In this document: positions 50,715 to 59,261 of the stretch, piece after piece
How the letters are laid out: the number at the start of each line of letters is the position of its first letter
How positions within the stretch are numbered: position 1 is the first letter of the stretch
Assembly (NCBI RefSeq): GCF_000179555.1
Contig: NZ_AECZ01000007.1
Coordinates: 117,799-181,798, forward strand
DNA: 64,000 nt
From: Solidesulfovibrio fructosivorans JJ]
GTDB lineage: Bacteria > Desulfobacterota > Desulfovibrionia > Desulfovibrionales > Desulfovibrionaceae
Reading direction: 5' to 3'
The notes under the pieces: model-generated
Seen by the model: only the letters and a program-made list of their open reading frames with translations
The model's database searches: none
What the model was told of the DNA's origin: nothing
Made by a program: the position numbers and the translations under genes

Positions 50715-51895
50715 ACCCGGTGTATCTCGACAACAACGCCACGACCATGGTCGCGCCGGAAGTGCTCGAGGCGATGCTGCCCTTTTTCGGGGAGCTGTAC
50801 GGCAACCCGTCGAGCATGCACACCTTCGGCGGCGAGGTGGGGCATCGCCTGAAAAAGGCCCGGGCCGACGCGGCAGAAACGCTCGGCTGCGCGCCCGAGG
50901 AAATCATATTCACTTCCTGCGGCTCGGAATCCGACAATACGGCTATCCGCAGCGCCCTGGCCGCCCAGCCGGACAAACGCCACCTCATCACCACACGGGT
51001 GGAACATCCGGCCGTGCTGAGCCTGGCCAAGCATCTGGAGGAGAAGGACTACGAGGTCACCTATCTGGGAGTGGACGAGAAGGGGCGGCTCGACCTCGGC
51101 GAACTCTCCCGCGCCATCCGCAAGGACACGGCGCTGGTGTCCGTCATGTATGCCAATAACGAAACCGGGACCATTTTTCCCATCCCGGAGATCGCCGCCC
51201 TGTGCAAGGAGCGCGGCGTGCTGGTCCACACCGATGCCGTGCAGGCCGTGGGCAAGGTGGGTATCGACCTGGCCGAACTGCCCGTGGATATGCTGGCCCT
51301 CTCCGGCCACAAGCTCCATGCGCAAAAGGGCGTGGGCCTGCTCTACGTGCGCAGGGGAACTCCCTACCGGCCGTTTCTTATCGGCGGGCACCAAGAGCGC
51401 GGCCGTCGGGCCGGCACCGAGAACACCGCCGGCATCATCGGCCTGGCCAAGGCCATGACGCTTGCCCACGACAACATGGTCGAGGAAAATACGCGCGTCA
51501 AAGCGTTGCGTGACCGGCTGGAGCAGGGCATCCTGGCCAGCGTTCCCGATACCATCGTCAACGGCGACCCGGACAACCGGCTGCCCAATACCTCAAGTAT
51601 CGCTTTCAAATATGTGGAGGGCGAGGCCATCCTGCTCATGCTCGACCAGTACGGCATCTGCGCCAGCTCGGGCTCGGCCTGCACCTCGGGCAGCCTGGAG
51701 CCGTCCCACGTGCTGCGGGCCATGGGCGTGCCCTTCACCTTCGCCCACGGTTCCATCCGCTTCAGTCTCTCGCGCTACACCACCGACAAGGACGTGGACC
51801 TGGTGCTGGAAGTGATGCCCAAAGTCATCGATACCCTGCGCCGGATGTCGCCCTTCAACGAAAAAACACCCCCCAAGCAAGCTTGTACGTGTTGA
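50711..51895 (+). CDS. nifS: cysteine desulfurase NifS/IscS
   Basis: PLP enzyme providing persulfide sulfur. The 394-residue protein starts MNPVYLDNNATTMVAPEV. It has NNETGTIFPI, the PLP lysine in ALSGHKLHAQKG, and the active-site Cys in ASSGSACTSGSLEPSHVL. The C-terminus PPKQACTC is Cys-rich. Co-translated with nifU. Confidence 0.96.
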   Translation: MNPVYLDNNATTMVAPEVLEAMLPFFGELYGNPSSMHTFGGEVGHRLKKARADAAETLGCAPEEIIFTSCGSESDNTAIRSALAAQPDKRHLITTRVEHPAVLSLAKHLEEKDYEVTYLGVDEKGRLDLGELSRAIRKDTALVSVMYANNETGTIFPIPEIAALCKERGVLVHTDAVQAVGKVGIDLAELPVDMLALSGHKLHAQKGVGLLYVRRGTPYRPFLIGGHQERGRRAGTENTAGIIGLAKAMTLAHDNMVEENTRVKALRDRLEQGILASVPDTIVNGDPDNRLPNTSSIAFKYVEGEAILLMLDQYGICASSGSACTSGSLEPSHVLRAMGVPFTFAHGSIRFSLSRYTTDKDVDLVLEVMPKVIDTLRRMSPFNEKTPPKQACTC

Positions 51896-51915
51896 GGGTG
51901 GGTGAAGATAAAGGC

Positions 51916-52067
51916 GATGCGAGAGGGGAACCCTTTTTGGAAAAAGGGTTCCCCTCTCGCGCTCTCCCTTCCAAAAAACTTTTAATGGTGATGGGGTGTT
52001 ATCGTTGAAAGTCTTTGGAAGGGGGGCCTGGGGGGATAACCTTTCTTCAGAAAGGTTTCCCCCCAGG
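51916..52067. repeat. composite B-A intergenic repeat, copy 3
   Basis: Family B hairpin 51919-51960 (GCGAGAGGGGAACCC arms), CGCTCTCCCTTCC, a variable spacer, GTTGAAAGTCTTTGGAAGGGGG (same 22 nt as copy 1), and a family A hairpin 52027-52067. It lies between the convergent nifS and hybrid kinase genes. Confidence 0.8.
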
Positions 52068-52086
52068 TCTTCTCTCTTTCCCCGCT

Positions 52087-53964
52087 TCAAACAGCCAAGG
52101 CGGTGAGTTTTTCGCGCATGGCCCGCACCACGTCGCGCAGGGCCGCCTCCACGGCGTCGAAGGCCTGGGCTGCTTCTTTGGGGTTCGGAGCCTTGGCGGA
52201 TCGTTCCAGATCGTGGCTGGCATCGCGCAACACGGGCGCGCACATGGTGGCGGCGGCACCTTTGAGTGAATGGGCCATGAAAGCCAGCTGATCGAAATCG
52301 GCCAGGGCCAGCGCCTCGCGCATGGATTCCAGGTTGACCGGCTGCTCGGCCACGAAGGCCGTAAAAAGCTTCATGAGAAATCCGGTGTTGCCCCGGGCCT
52401 TGGTGAGAAGTCCGGACCACTCCAGGATAGCGACGTCGGTCGGCTTTTGGGCCGGGACATCCTCTTGCGCGGCCGGGGCCTGCCGCCCCATGGCTCGCGA
52501 CAGGGCGGCGGCCAGGCTTTCGGGGCTGACGGGCTTGCTCAAGTATTCGTTCATGCCGGCCCGCAGGAACGTTTCCCGGTCCCCCTTGAGGGCATGGGCG
52601 GTCAGGGCCACGATGGGGATTTGCGGGTCGAAGTCGCCGGTCGTGTCCTGGCGGATGGCCCGCGTCGCCTCCAGCCCGTCCATCTCCGGCATCTGGATGT
52701 CCATGAGGATGACGTCGAAACGCTGGCGGCGCAGCATCTCCAGGGCTCGGCGTCCGGTATGGGCCACCATCACCCGGTGACCGTCCATTTCCAGCAGTTC
52801 CTGGGCGTAGATCTGGTTGATGGGGTTGTCCTCGGCCAGTAGGATGGTCAGAGGACGGGAAGGAGCCGTCTGCGCGGCGGTCACGGCGTCGGGGCCGTCT
52901 TTTTCGCTGCCGGCCGGCAGGCCGAATTCCATGGTGCACGAAAAGATGCTGCCTTGTCCTTCCTCGCTTTCCACGCCGTATTCGCCGCCTTGCATCTCGA
53001 CCAAGTGCCGTACGATGGCAAGCCCCAGACCCGCCCCCTGGTAGCGCCGCGCCGGAGACACGTCGGCCTGGGTGAAGCTGTCGAAAATGGCCGGGATCTT
53101 GTCGCGGGGGATGCCGATGCCGGTGTCGCGCACGGAGAAACACAGCCCCACCTTGCCTGGGCTTTGTTTTTCCGGTTCCGGGCATATGGCCAGAACAACG
53201 CTGCCGGAATCGGTGAATTTGACCGCGTTGCCGACGAGGTTGATGAGAATCTGGCGCAGCCGGCTGGCGTCGCCGACAAGGTTTTGCGGCACATCGCCGA
53301 GAAAACGGTATTCCAGGGACAGGTTTTTTTTGACGGCCAGGGGGCGGAAAACGCTGACCGCCTCTTCCACTGTGGCGAAGAGGTCGAAGGGGGTCTTGGC
53401 CAGCTCGAGCGCGCCGACCTCGATGCGGGCGTAGTCCACGATGTCGTTGAGCACGGTCAAAAGCGACTGGGCCGAATGCCGGGCCATCTCCAGGTATTCT
53501 CGTTGCTTGGAGGTCAGCTCCGTGGCCAGCGTCAGCTCGGCCATGCCCAGGATGCCGATCATGGGCGTGCGGATTTCGTGGGTGATGTTGGCCAGAAAGT
53601 TGCTTTTGGCGCGTTCGCCGGCCAGGGCGGCCTCGTGCGCGGCGGTGAGCTCCGTCTTGGCTTTTTTAAACTCGGTGACGTCGCGCAACCAGATGCGGGT
53701 CAGGGGCAGGCCCGCCTCGCCCAGGCTTTCCTGGCGCATGAGAGCTGTGCGGGAGGTGGTCGCGATGGTGACTTCGGTGCCGCTGGGCGAGGCGCCGAGG
53801 GGGATACCGAAGGGCAGGCCCGTCAACTGGTTGCGTGGGGTGCCGAAGAGCACACCGGCGGCGTCGGTGGCGTGCAGGATGATGCCGTTCTCATTGAGCA
53901 GGAGCAGGGCGTCTCCGGTCAGGCGGCCTAAGGCGTCGGTTTCGCGGATCAGTTGTTCGGGCAT
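52087..53964 (-). CDS. hybrid sensor histidine kinase: PAS-HisKA-HATPase-receiver-Hpt
   Basis: A cytoplasmic multi-step phosphorelay kinase of 625 residues. A PAS-like sensor (about 12-95) leads into HisKA with His in FLANITHEIRTPMIG, then HATPase with NAVKFTDSG, DTGIGIP and GAGLGLAI. The receiver has LAEDNPINQ, Asp in VILMDIQMPEMDG and Lys in LSKPVS. The C-terminal Hpt has phospho-His in MAHSLKGAAATM. Output regulator is not encoded nearby. It starts 7 nt after rtcB, with its Shine-Dalgarno (AAGGGA) inside the rtcB end. Confidence 0.93.
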   Translation of the reverse strand: MPEQLIRETDALGRLTGDALLLLNENGIILHATDAAGVLFGTPRNQLTGLPFGIPLGASPSGTEVTIATTSRTALMRQESLGEAGLPLTRIWLRDVTEFKKAKTELTAAHEAALAGERAKSNFLANITHEIRTPMIGILGMAELTLATELTSKQREYLEMARHSAQSLLTVLNDIVDYARIEVGALELAKTPFDLFATVEEAVSVFRPLAVKKNLSLEYRFLGDVPQNLVGDASRLRQILINLVGNAVKFTDSGSVVLAICPEPEKQSPGKVGLCFSVRDTGIGIPRDKIPAIFDSFTQADVSPARRYQGAGLGLAIVRHLVEMQGGEYGVESEEGQGSIFSCTMEFGLPAGSEKDGPDAVTAAQTAPSRPLTILLAEDNPINQIYAQELLEMDGHRVMVAHTGRRALEMLRRQRFDVILMDIQMPEMDGLEATRAIRQDTTGDFDPQIPIVALTAHALKGDRETFLRAGMNEYLSKPVSPESLAAALSRAMGRQAPAAQEDVPAQKPTDVAILEWSGLLTKARGNTGFLMKLFTAFVAEQPVNLESMREALALADFDQLAFMAHSLKGAAATMCAPVLRDASHDLERSAKAPNPKEAAQAFDAVEAALRDVVRAMREKLTALAV

Positions 53965-53971
53965 GGGTGAA

Positions 53972-55402
53972 TCATCCCTTGATGCAGGCCAGGGGGCGGA
54001 GCCTGGCGGTTTTGACGGCGAGTCCCAGGCCGTGGGCCGCCTGAATCACTTCTTCGATGTCCTTGTAGGCTTGGGGCGCTTCCTCGCCAAGGCCGCGCAG
54101 GTCGTGGGCGCGAAGGCTGATGCCTTTTGCGGTCAGTGCGGCAAGGACGCCGCGGCCGGGAAAGCGCTTGACCGCCTGCTTGCGCCCAAGCGTCCGTCCC
54201 GCGCCGTGGCAGGCCGAGGCGAAGGCGGCGGGCGGCGACGCGTCTGTCCCGGATAAAATATAGGAGGCGGTGCCCATGCTGCCCCCGACCAGCACCGGCT
54301 GTCCCACGCCCCGGAAGGCTTGGGGCAGGTCGGGGTGGCTCGGTCCCAAGGCCCGGGTCGCGCCTTTGCGGTGGACGTGGAGTTGCTGGTTCCCCCGTCG
54401 CGTGGGGTGGCGCTCGACCTTGCAGGTGTTGTGGGACACGTCGTAGAGCAGGCGCAGGTGGCAGCCGGGAAAAAGCGCGGCAAAAACTTCGCGCACGAGA
54501 TGGGTGATGACCTGCCGGCCGGCCAGGGCGCAGTTTATGGCCGCGCGCATGGCTCCGAGATAGCGTGCGCCTTCGGGCGATGCGATGGGGGCGCAGGCCA
54601 GGTCCCGGTCGGGCAGGGAGATGCCGTGGCGCGGCGCGGCTTGCCGCATGATCGCCATATGGTCCGTGGCCACTTGATGCCCCAGCCCCCGGGAGCCGCA
54701 ATGGATCGAAACCGCGACTTGGTCCGGGCGCAGCCCGAAAGCGGCCGCCGCGCGCGCGTCGCAGATTTCCTCCACCCGCTGCACCTCGAGATAGTGATTG
54801 CCGGAGCCCAGCGTGCCGAGCGCATCGCGCTGGCGCTCCCGGGCGCGCGACGAAACGGCTTCGGGATCGGCCCCCTCCATGCGGCCGCCTTCCTCGCAAC
54901 GCGTAAGGTCCCCGGCCTCGCCGTAGCCTTCGGTTACGGCCCAGACCGCGCCGCCCGCAAGCATCCGATCCATGTCGCGTTCGGACAGGCGAAGCCCGCC
55001 GGTGCCGCCCAGGCCGGCCGGGATCCGGGCGAAAAGCGCATCGGCCAGGACTTCCCGAACCGGAGCCACGTCCGCCGCGTCCAGGTCGGTCAGCAGGGTG
55101 CGCACGCCGCAGGCGATGTCGAAGCCCACGCCGCCGGCGCTGACCACGCCCCCGGCTTCGGGATCGAAGGCGGCCACGCAGCCGATGGGAAAGCCGTAGC
55201 CCGGATGGGCGTCGGGCATGGCTACGACAGGCGCGACCACCCCGGGCAGGCTGGCCACGTTGCGCAGTTGGGTCAGCACCCCGTCCTCCAACGCGTCGAT
55301 GAGCGGGGATGAACCGAAGAGCAGGCAGGGCACGCGCATGGCCCCCGATGGCGCAAGCTCCCAGACCAGCGCCTCACGGCGCGTCAAATTTCGGCCTCCC
55401 AT
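53972..55402 (-). CDS. rtcB: RtcB-type RNA-splicing ligase
   Basis: GTP- and Mn-dependent ligase joining 2',3'-cyclic phosphate and 5'-OH RNA ends. The 476-residue protein has AMPDAHPGYGFPIGCVAA, GVGFDIACGV (metal Cys), LGSGNHYLEVQ, SIHCGSRGLGHQ, VLVGGSMGTASYIL and the guanylylated His in ACHGAGR. ATG 55402 is chosen, with AGGGA 7 nt upstream; ATG 55408 is the alternative. No archease or RtcA is adjacent. Confidence 0.93.
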   Translation of the reverse strand: MGGRNLTRREALVWELAPSGAMRVPCLLFGSSPLIDALEDGVLTQLRNVASLPGVVAPVVAMPDAHPGYGFPIGCVAAFDPEAGGVVSAGGVGFDIACGVRTLLTDLDAADVAPVREVLADALFARIPAGLGGTGGLRLSERDMDRMLAGGAVWAVTEGYGEAGDLTRCEEGGRMEGADPEAVSSRARERQRDALGTLGSGNHYLEVQRVEEICDARAAAAFGLRPDQVAVSIHCGSRGLGHQVATDHMAIMRQAAPRHGISLPDRDLACAPIASPEGARYLGAMRAAINCALAGRQVITHLVREVFAALFPGCHLRLLYDVSHNTCKVERHPTRRGNQQLHVHRKGATRALGPSHPDLPQAFRGVGQPVLVGGSMGTASYILSGTDASPPAAFASACHGAGRTLGRKQAVKRFPGRGVLAALTAKGISLRAHDLRGLGEEAPQAYKDIEEVIQAAHGLGLAVKTARLRPLACIKG

Positions 55403-55472
55403 GCGCATTTCCCTGTTTCCGTGACCATACGTTTCTTATTGGGCAACGTTAGGTCACGGAGCGGGAAGTTTG

Positions 55473-56759
55473 TCAAGGCATGGGAGTGTTGGGTGTTTTT
55501 GCGGCGGGCGCCGACGGGGGAAAAGCGGCGCACATGGCCTTGACCACAGCCGCGTTGCCGTCTGGCGTGAGATGGGAATCCGTGGGCCAGTAGTAGAGCC
55601 CGACGTCCGGGGCGTCCATGAAGGGACGCAACATGTCCAGGGTCTGTATGCCGGCCTGATCGAGCATCAGGCCGACGAGGCCATGGAGGGCATTGAGGTT
55701 GCGGGTCTCGTCGCCGGCCTTGGCCGCGAATTCGCTGCGCGACGGCACGGCCGTGAAGTCGATGCGCGGATAGAGCGCCTGCAAGGCGGTGGGGATCAGG
55801 ACCACGTACAGTTTCAGGTGTTTCTTTTGCGCCAGCTGCTTCAGCTGCGCCAGGACCTCGGCCACCTGCTTCTCCTCGCGAGGGCCGAACCAGGCGGTGT
55901 CGGCAAAGGTGCGGTAGAAGGGGTGGAAGGCGAAGGGCAGGCCGCGCTGGGTGGGCACGGTCAGGGGCACGGGATAGTAGCCGTGGGTGTCGACGGTCGG
56001 CTTGGGCCCGGCGGCCCAGGCCTGCCCCGAACCCCGGTTCGCGTCGCGCAAGAAGCGCACCAGCCGGCGCAGCGTGAGGAGTTTAAAATGCCGTGACAGC
56101 CCGAGGTCGTCCTCGGCCACCCGGGAGCGGTAGACGAAGAGGTCCGCCGATACGTCGTTGCCGATATAAAGGAGCACGAAGACCGTGTCCCCATGGAAAC
56201 GCTCGGGCGAGCTGGCCGGGACCTCTTCGGTCAGCCGGCGCAGGATGTCCCGGTATTGGGGAAGCCCGTAGCCGTTTTTGCAGGCCGCATACACGGGTCT
56301 GCCCGTCGCTTTCTCGTACAGGGCCGGGATGGAGGCCGCCGAGCCCGAGCCCGCGCCGTAGCAAAACGAATCGCCGATGAAAAGGACGCTGGCGTCGCGG
56401 GGCATGCGGCTGTTCCACCAGCCCAGAGCGTCGGTGCCGGACACGGTCAAAGCCGGCGGGTCGGGCAGGTACATGCCGTAGGCCCGGTAGGCGTCGTCGG
56501 CCGTGCCGGGACGCGGCGGCAGCCCGGGTTGGTTCACGTAGCCGTGCAGCCACGGCCGGTAGCGCGGATTGGTGTCCGGATCGAACACGCCGTAGGAATA
56601 GAGGAGTTCCTTGTGTTTGGTCGAAAAGAGATCCGTTCGCGGCACAAGGCGGTAGAAGCCGGCATCCAGGGCTACGAGGGCCAGATAGAGCACGATGGCG
56701 AAACAGGCCACGCCGAGAAGCCGGCGCGACAGCCGATGGGGAAACGTCATTTTTGGCAT
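55473..56759 (-). CDS. membrane-anchored SGNH/GDSL hydrolase-like protein (AlgX/AlgJ-like)
   Basis: About 428 residues. An N-terminal membrane anchor (LLGVACFAIVLYLALVALDAG) precedes an extracytoplasmic domain with the SGNH nucleophile in VLFIGDSFCYGAG. The oxyanion Asn lies in YIGNDVSADLF and the catalytic pair in PTDSHLTPDGN. These match acyltransferase/esterase proteins that act on polysaccharides, but no polysaccharide genes are nearby. The start is uncertain: ATG 56759, ATG 56750 or GTG 56768. It is downstream of paaK-ACT. Confidence 0.75.
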   Translation of the reverse strand: MPKMTFPHRLSRRLLGVACFAIVLYLALVALDAGFYRLVPRTDLFSTKHKELLYSYGVFDPDTNPRYRPWLHGYVNQPGLPPRPGTADDAYRAYGMYLPDPPALTVSGTDALGWWNSRMPRDASVLFIGDSFCYGAGSGSAASIPALYEKATGRPVYAACKNGYGLPQYRDILRRLTEEVPASSPERFHGDTVFVLLYIGNDVSADLFVYRSRVAEDDLGLSRHFKLLTLRRLVRFLRDANRGSGQAWAAGPKPTVDTHGYYPVPLTVPTQRGLPFAFHPFYRTFADTAWFGPREEKQVAEVLAQLKQLAQKKHLKLYVVLIPTALQALYPRIDFTAVPSRSEFAAKAGDETRNLNALHGLVGLMLDQAGIQTLDMLRPFMDAPDVGLYYWPTDSHLTPDGNAAVVKAMCAAFPPSAPAAKTPNTPMP

Positions 56760-56873
56760 ACGGAACACGTGGGCGGAAAAGCCCGAAGCAATGCGGGGAC
56801 GCGGCGAAAGGAAGGATTCGCCGCCGCCGCGTTCCCGCGGAAATGACGCCCCGGCGAATCCGGGGCGCGAGCG

Positions 56874-57308
56874 TCAGATCTTGTAGAGTTTGTCCCCGGG
56901 GATGATGTTGATATTGTTTTTCTGCAACAGTTCGATGGCCTGGTCGGTGCGGTCGAAGCGGACGATGATGACCGCCGAGTGCTCGCACTGGTGTACGAAG
57001 GCGTACATGTATTCCACATTGATGCCGCCGTTGCAGAGCATTTGCAGCATGGAGTGCAGGCCGCCCGGGGAATCCGGGACTTCCACAGCCACCACGGCGT
57101 TTCTGCCGACGGTGAAACCGTGTTCCTTGAGCGCGACCTTGGCTTTTTCATGGTCGCTGACGATCAGGCGCAGGATGCCGAAATCCGAGGTGTCGGCCAG
57201 GGACAGGGCCCGGATGTTGATGCCGGCTTCGGCCAGGACACGGGTCACTTCTTCCAGGCGTCCGGCGCGGTTTTCCAGGAAGATGGAAATCTGTTCGGCT
57301 TTGATCAT
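56874..57308 (-). CDS. tandem ACT-domain protein linked to paaK
   Basis: A 144-residue protein made of two ACT domains (residues 1-66 ISIFLENRAGRLEEVTRVL.. and 70-140 VEVPDSPGGLHSMLQML..). ACT domains bind small ligands, commonly amino acids. It lies 33 nt after paaK with GGAGGG before its ATG. An ACT protein beside PaaK is a common pairing in anaerobes, consistent with sensing aromatic amino acids or their acid products. Confidence 0.88.
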   Translation of the reverse strand: MIKAEQISIFLENRAGRLEEVTRVLAEAGINIRALSLADTSDFGILRLIVSDHEKAKVALKEHGFTVGRNAVVAVEVPDSPGGLHSMLQMLCNGGINVEYMYAFVHQCEHSAVIIVRFDRTDQAIELLQKNNINIIPGDKLYKI

Positions 57309-57341
57309 GGCGTATCCCTCCGGATGGCGGATTAAGAACCG

Positions 57342-58643
57342 TTAGGCGTGGCGCAGGTCCACGACGCGCTTGGCCTTGCCTTCCGAGCGCTGGATGCTGC
57401 GTGGTTCGACAAGCTTGACCACGGTGGTGACGCCCAGGAATTCCTTGATGTTCTTCTGGATTTTTCCTTCCAGACGCTGGAGTTTCCGGATTTCGTCGGA
57501 GAAGAGCTTCTCGTCCACTTCCACCTGGACGGTCAGCGTGTCAAGGTTGCCCTCACGCTCGACCACGAGCTGGTAGTAGGGGGAAAGCCCCTCGGTCTCG
57601 AGCAGGATGCTTTCGATCTGGGACGGGAAAACGTTGACCCCGCGGATGATCAGCATATCGTCGCTACGGCCCTGGACGCGGATCATGCGGGCTGTCGTGC
57701 GGCCGCATTTGCAGGGCGTGTAGTCCAGGGAGGTGATGTCGCGGGTGCGGTAGCGAATGAGCGGCTGGGCTTCCTTGGTCAGGGTGGTGATGACCAGCTC
57801 GCCGGGCTGTCCCGGGGGCAGGGGCTCGAGGGTCACCGGGTCGATGACTTCGCACAGGAAATGGTCTTCCTGCAAGTGCGCCCCATGCTGTGCTTCGGTG
57901 CACTCGATGCCGACCCCAGGCCCCATGACCTCGGACAGGCCGTAGATGTCGATGGCCTTGATGCCCATCTTCGTCTCGATTTCGCGGCGCATCTCGTTGG
58001 TCCAGGGCTCGGCCCCGAACACGCCGATGCGCAGCGGCAGATCCTTGATATCGATGCCGGCCTCAAGCGCGGTTTCGTACAGCACCATGCTGTAGGAGGG
58101 GGTGCAGCAGATGACCGTGGCCCCGAAATCGCGCAGCAGCATGGCCTGACGCCGGGTGCCGCCGCCGGAAACCGGCACTGTGGTCGCGCCGAGGCGCTCG
58201 GCCCCGTAATGCGCGCCGAGGCCGCCGGTGAAAAGGCCGTAGCCGTAGGCCACGTGGATGATGTCGCGGCGGCTGGCCCCGGCCGCCGTCAGGGACCGAG
58301 CCATCATGGTGGCCCAGTTGGCCACGTCGCGCTGGGTATAGCCGGTCACGGTGGCCTTGCCGGTGGTGCCGGAGGAAGCGTGGATGCGCACCACGTTGTC
58401 CTTGGGCACGGCGAAAAGCCCAAAGGGATAATGGTTGCGCAGGTCCTGCTTTTCAGTAAACGGCAGGTAACGGACGTCGGAAAGGCTCTTGATGTCGGCC
58501 GGGGTGATGCCGGCCTCGTCGAAGGCCTTCCGGTAAAAGGCCACATTGGCGTAGACCCGCTCGCACTGGGATTTGAGGCGGCGTAGCTGGACGGCTTCCA
58601 GCTCTTCGCGGGGCAGGGTTTCCAGGTCCATGTCAAAAATCAT
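57342..58643 (-). CDS. paaK: phenylacetate-CoA ligase
   Basis: Adenylates phenylacetate (or indole-/aryl-acetate) and forms the CoA thioester. The 433-residue enzyme has the P-loop [41 protein letters not shown], the [10 protein letters not shown] segment and the C-terminal catalytic-Lys region [18 protein letters not shown] precedes ATG 58643. In anaerobes this activates arylacetates made during aromatic amino acid turnover. Confidence 0.95.
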   Translation of the reverse strand: MIFDMDLETLPREELEAVQLRRLKSQCERVYANVAFYRKAFDEAGITPADIKSLSDVRYLPFTEKQDLRNHYPFGLFAVPKDNVVRIHASSGTTGKATVTGYTQRDVANWATMMARSLTAAGASRRDIIHVAYGYGLFTGGLGAHYGAERLGATTVPVSGGGTRRQAMLLRDFGATVICCTPSYSMVLYETALEAGIDIKDLPLRIGVFGAEPWTNEMRREIETKMGIKAIDIYGLSEVMGPGVGIECTEAQHGAHLQEDHFLCEVIDPVTLEPLPPGQPGELVITTLTKEAQPLIRYRTRDITSLDYTPCKCGRTTARMIRVQGRSDDMLIIRGVNVFPSQIESILLETEGLSPYYQLVVEREGNLDTLTVQVEVDEKLFSDEIRKLQRLEGKIQKNIKEFLGVTTVVKLVEPRSIQRSEGKAKRVVDLRHA

Positions 58644-58862
58644 GCGGCTTCCTCCAGATGGCGCCCAAGCTGGTGATGCTTGGCGCGGCCAATGGGATTA
58701 CCTGCCCGAAAGCCGCCCGGGGCGTCAAGAGAGGGCCGTGAAAAAGGGACGTTGACCGCCGCGCCATTTGCGGGCGCGGCGCAAATCGGATAAAGCACCG
58801 GGGTTTCCCGGTATCGGCCGCTTGCGCCCGGCATCGGGAAACACGTTTGCTTCGGAGAAAAA

Positions 58863-59261
58863 ATGCCCGCAATCACATCCGACAAGGACCTCGACGCCCG
58901 GCAAAAGGCCATTATGGTCGCCGGCTGGCTGGCCGAGAAAAAGGCCAAGGACATTCTGGCGCTCGACGTCGCGCCCATCAATCCCGTGTGCGAGGCCATG
59001 GTCGTGGCCTCTGCCGTCAGCGCCCGCCAGGCCAAGGCGCTCGCCGACCATGTGCTGGAGCAGTGCGGCGCGCACGGCTTTTCCTACCTCGGCATGGAGG
59101 GGTACCGCCATGGCCAGTGGGTGCTGCTCGACTTAAACGACGTCATGGTGCACATCTTCCAGGAAGAGTTGCGCCCCTTCTACAACATCGAAGGCCTCTG
59201 GTCGGAGGGCGAGCGCATCGCCCTGCCCGCCGCCTCCGCCGACGAAGCCAAGCCGCAATGA
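58863..59261 (+). CDS. rsfS: ribosomal silencing factor RsfS
   Basis: Binds ribosomal protein uL14 and blocks subunit joining when nutrients are low. The 132-residue protein has KKAKDILALDVA, GYRHGQWVLLDLNDVMVHIF and RPFYNIEGLW, diagnostic of the RsfS/Iojap family. Its stop overlaps the gpmI ATG (ATGA). Divergent from paaK with a 219-bp gap between starts. Confidence 0.95.
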   Translation: MPAITSDKDLDARQKAIMVAGWLAEKKAKDILALDVAPINPVCEAMVVASAVSARQAKALADHVLEQCGAHGFSYLGMEGYRHGQWVLLDLNDVMVHIFQEELRPFYNIEGLWSEGERIALPAASADEAKPQ

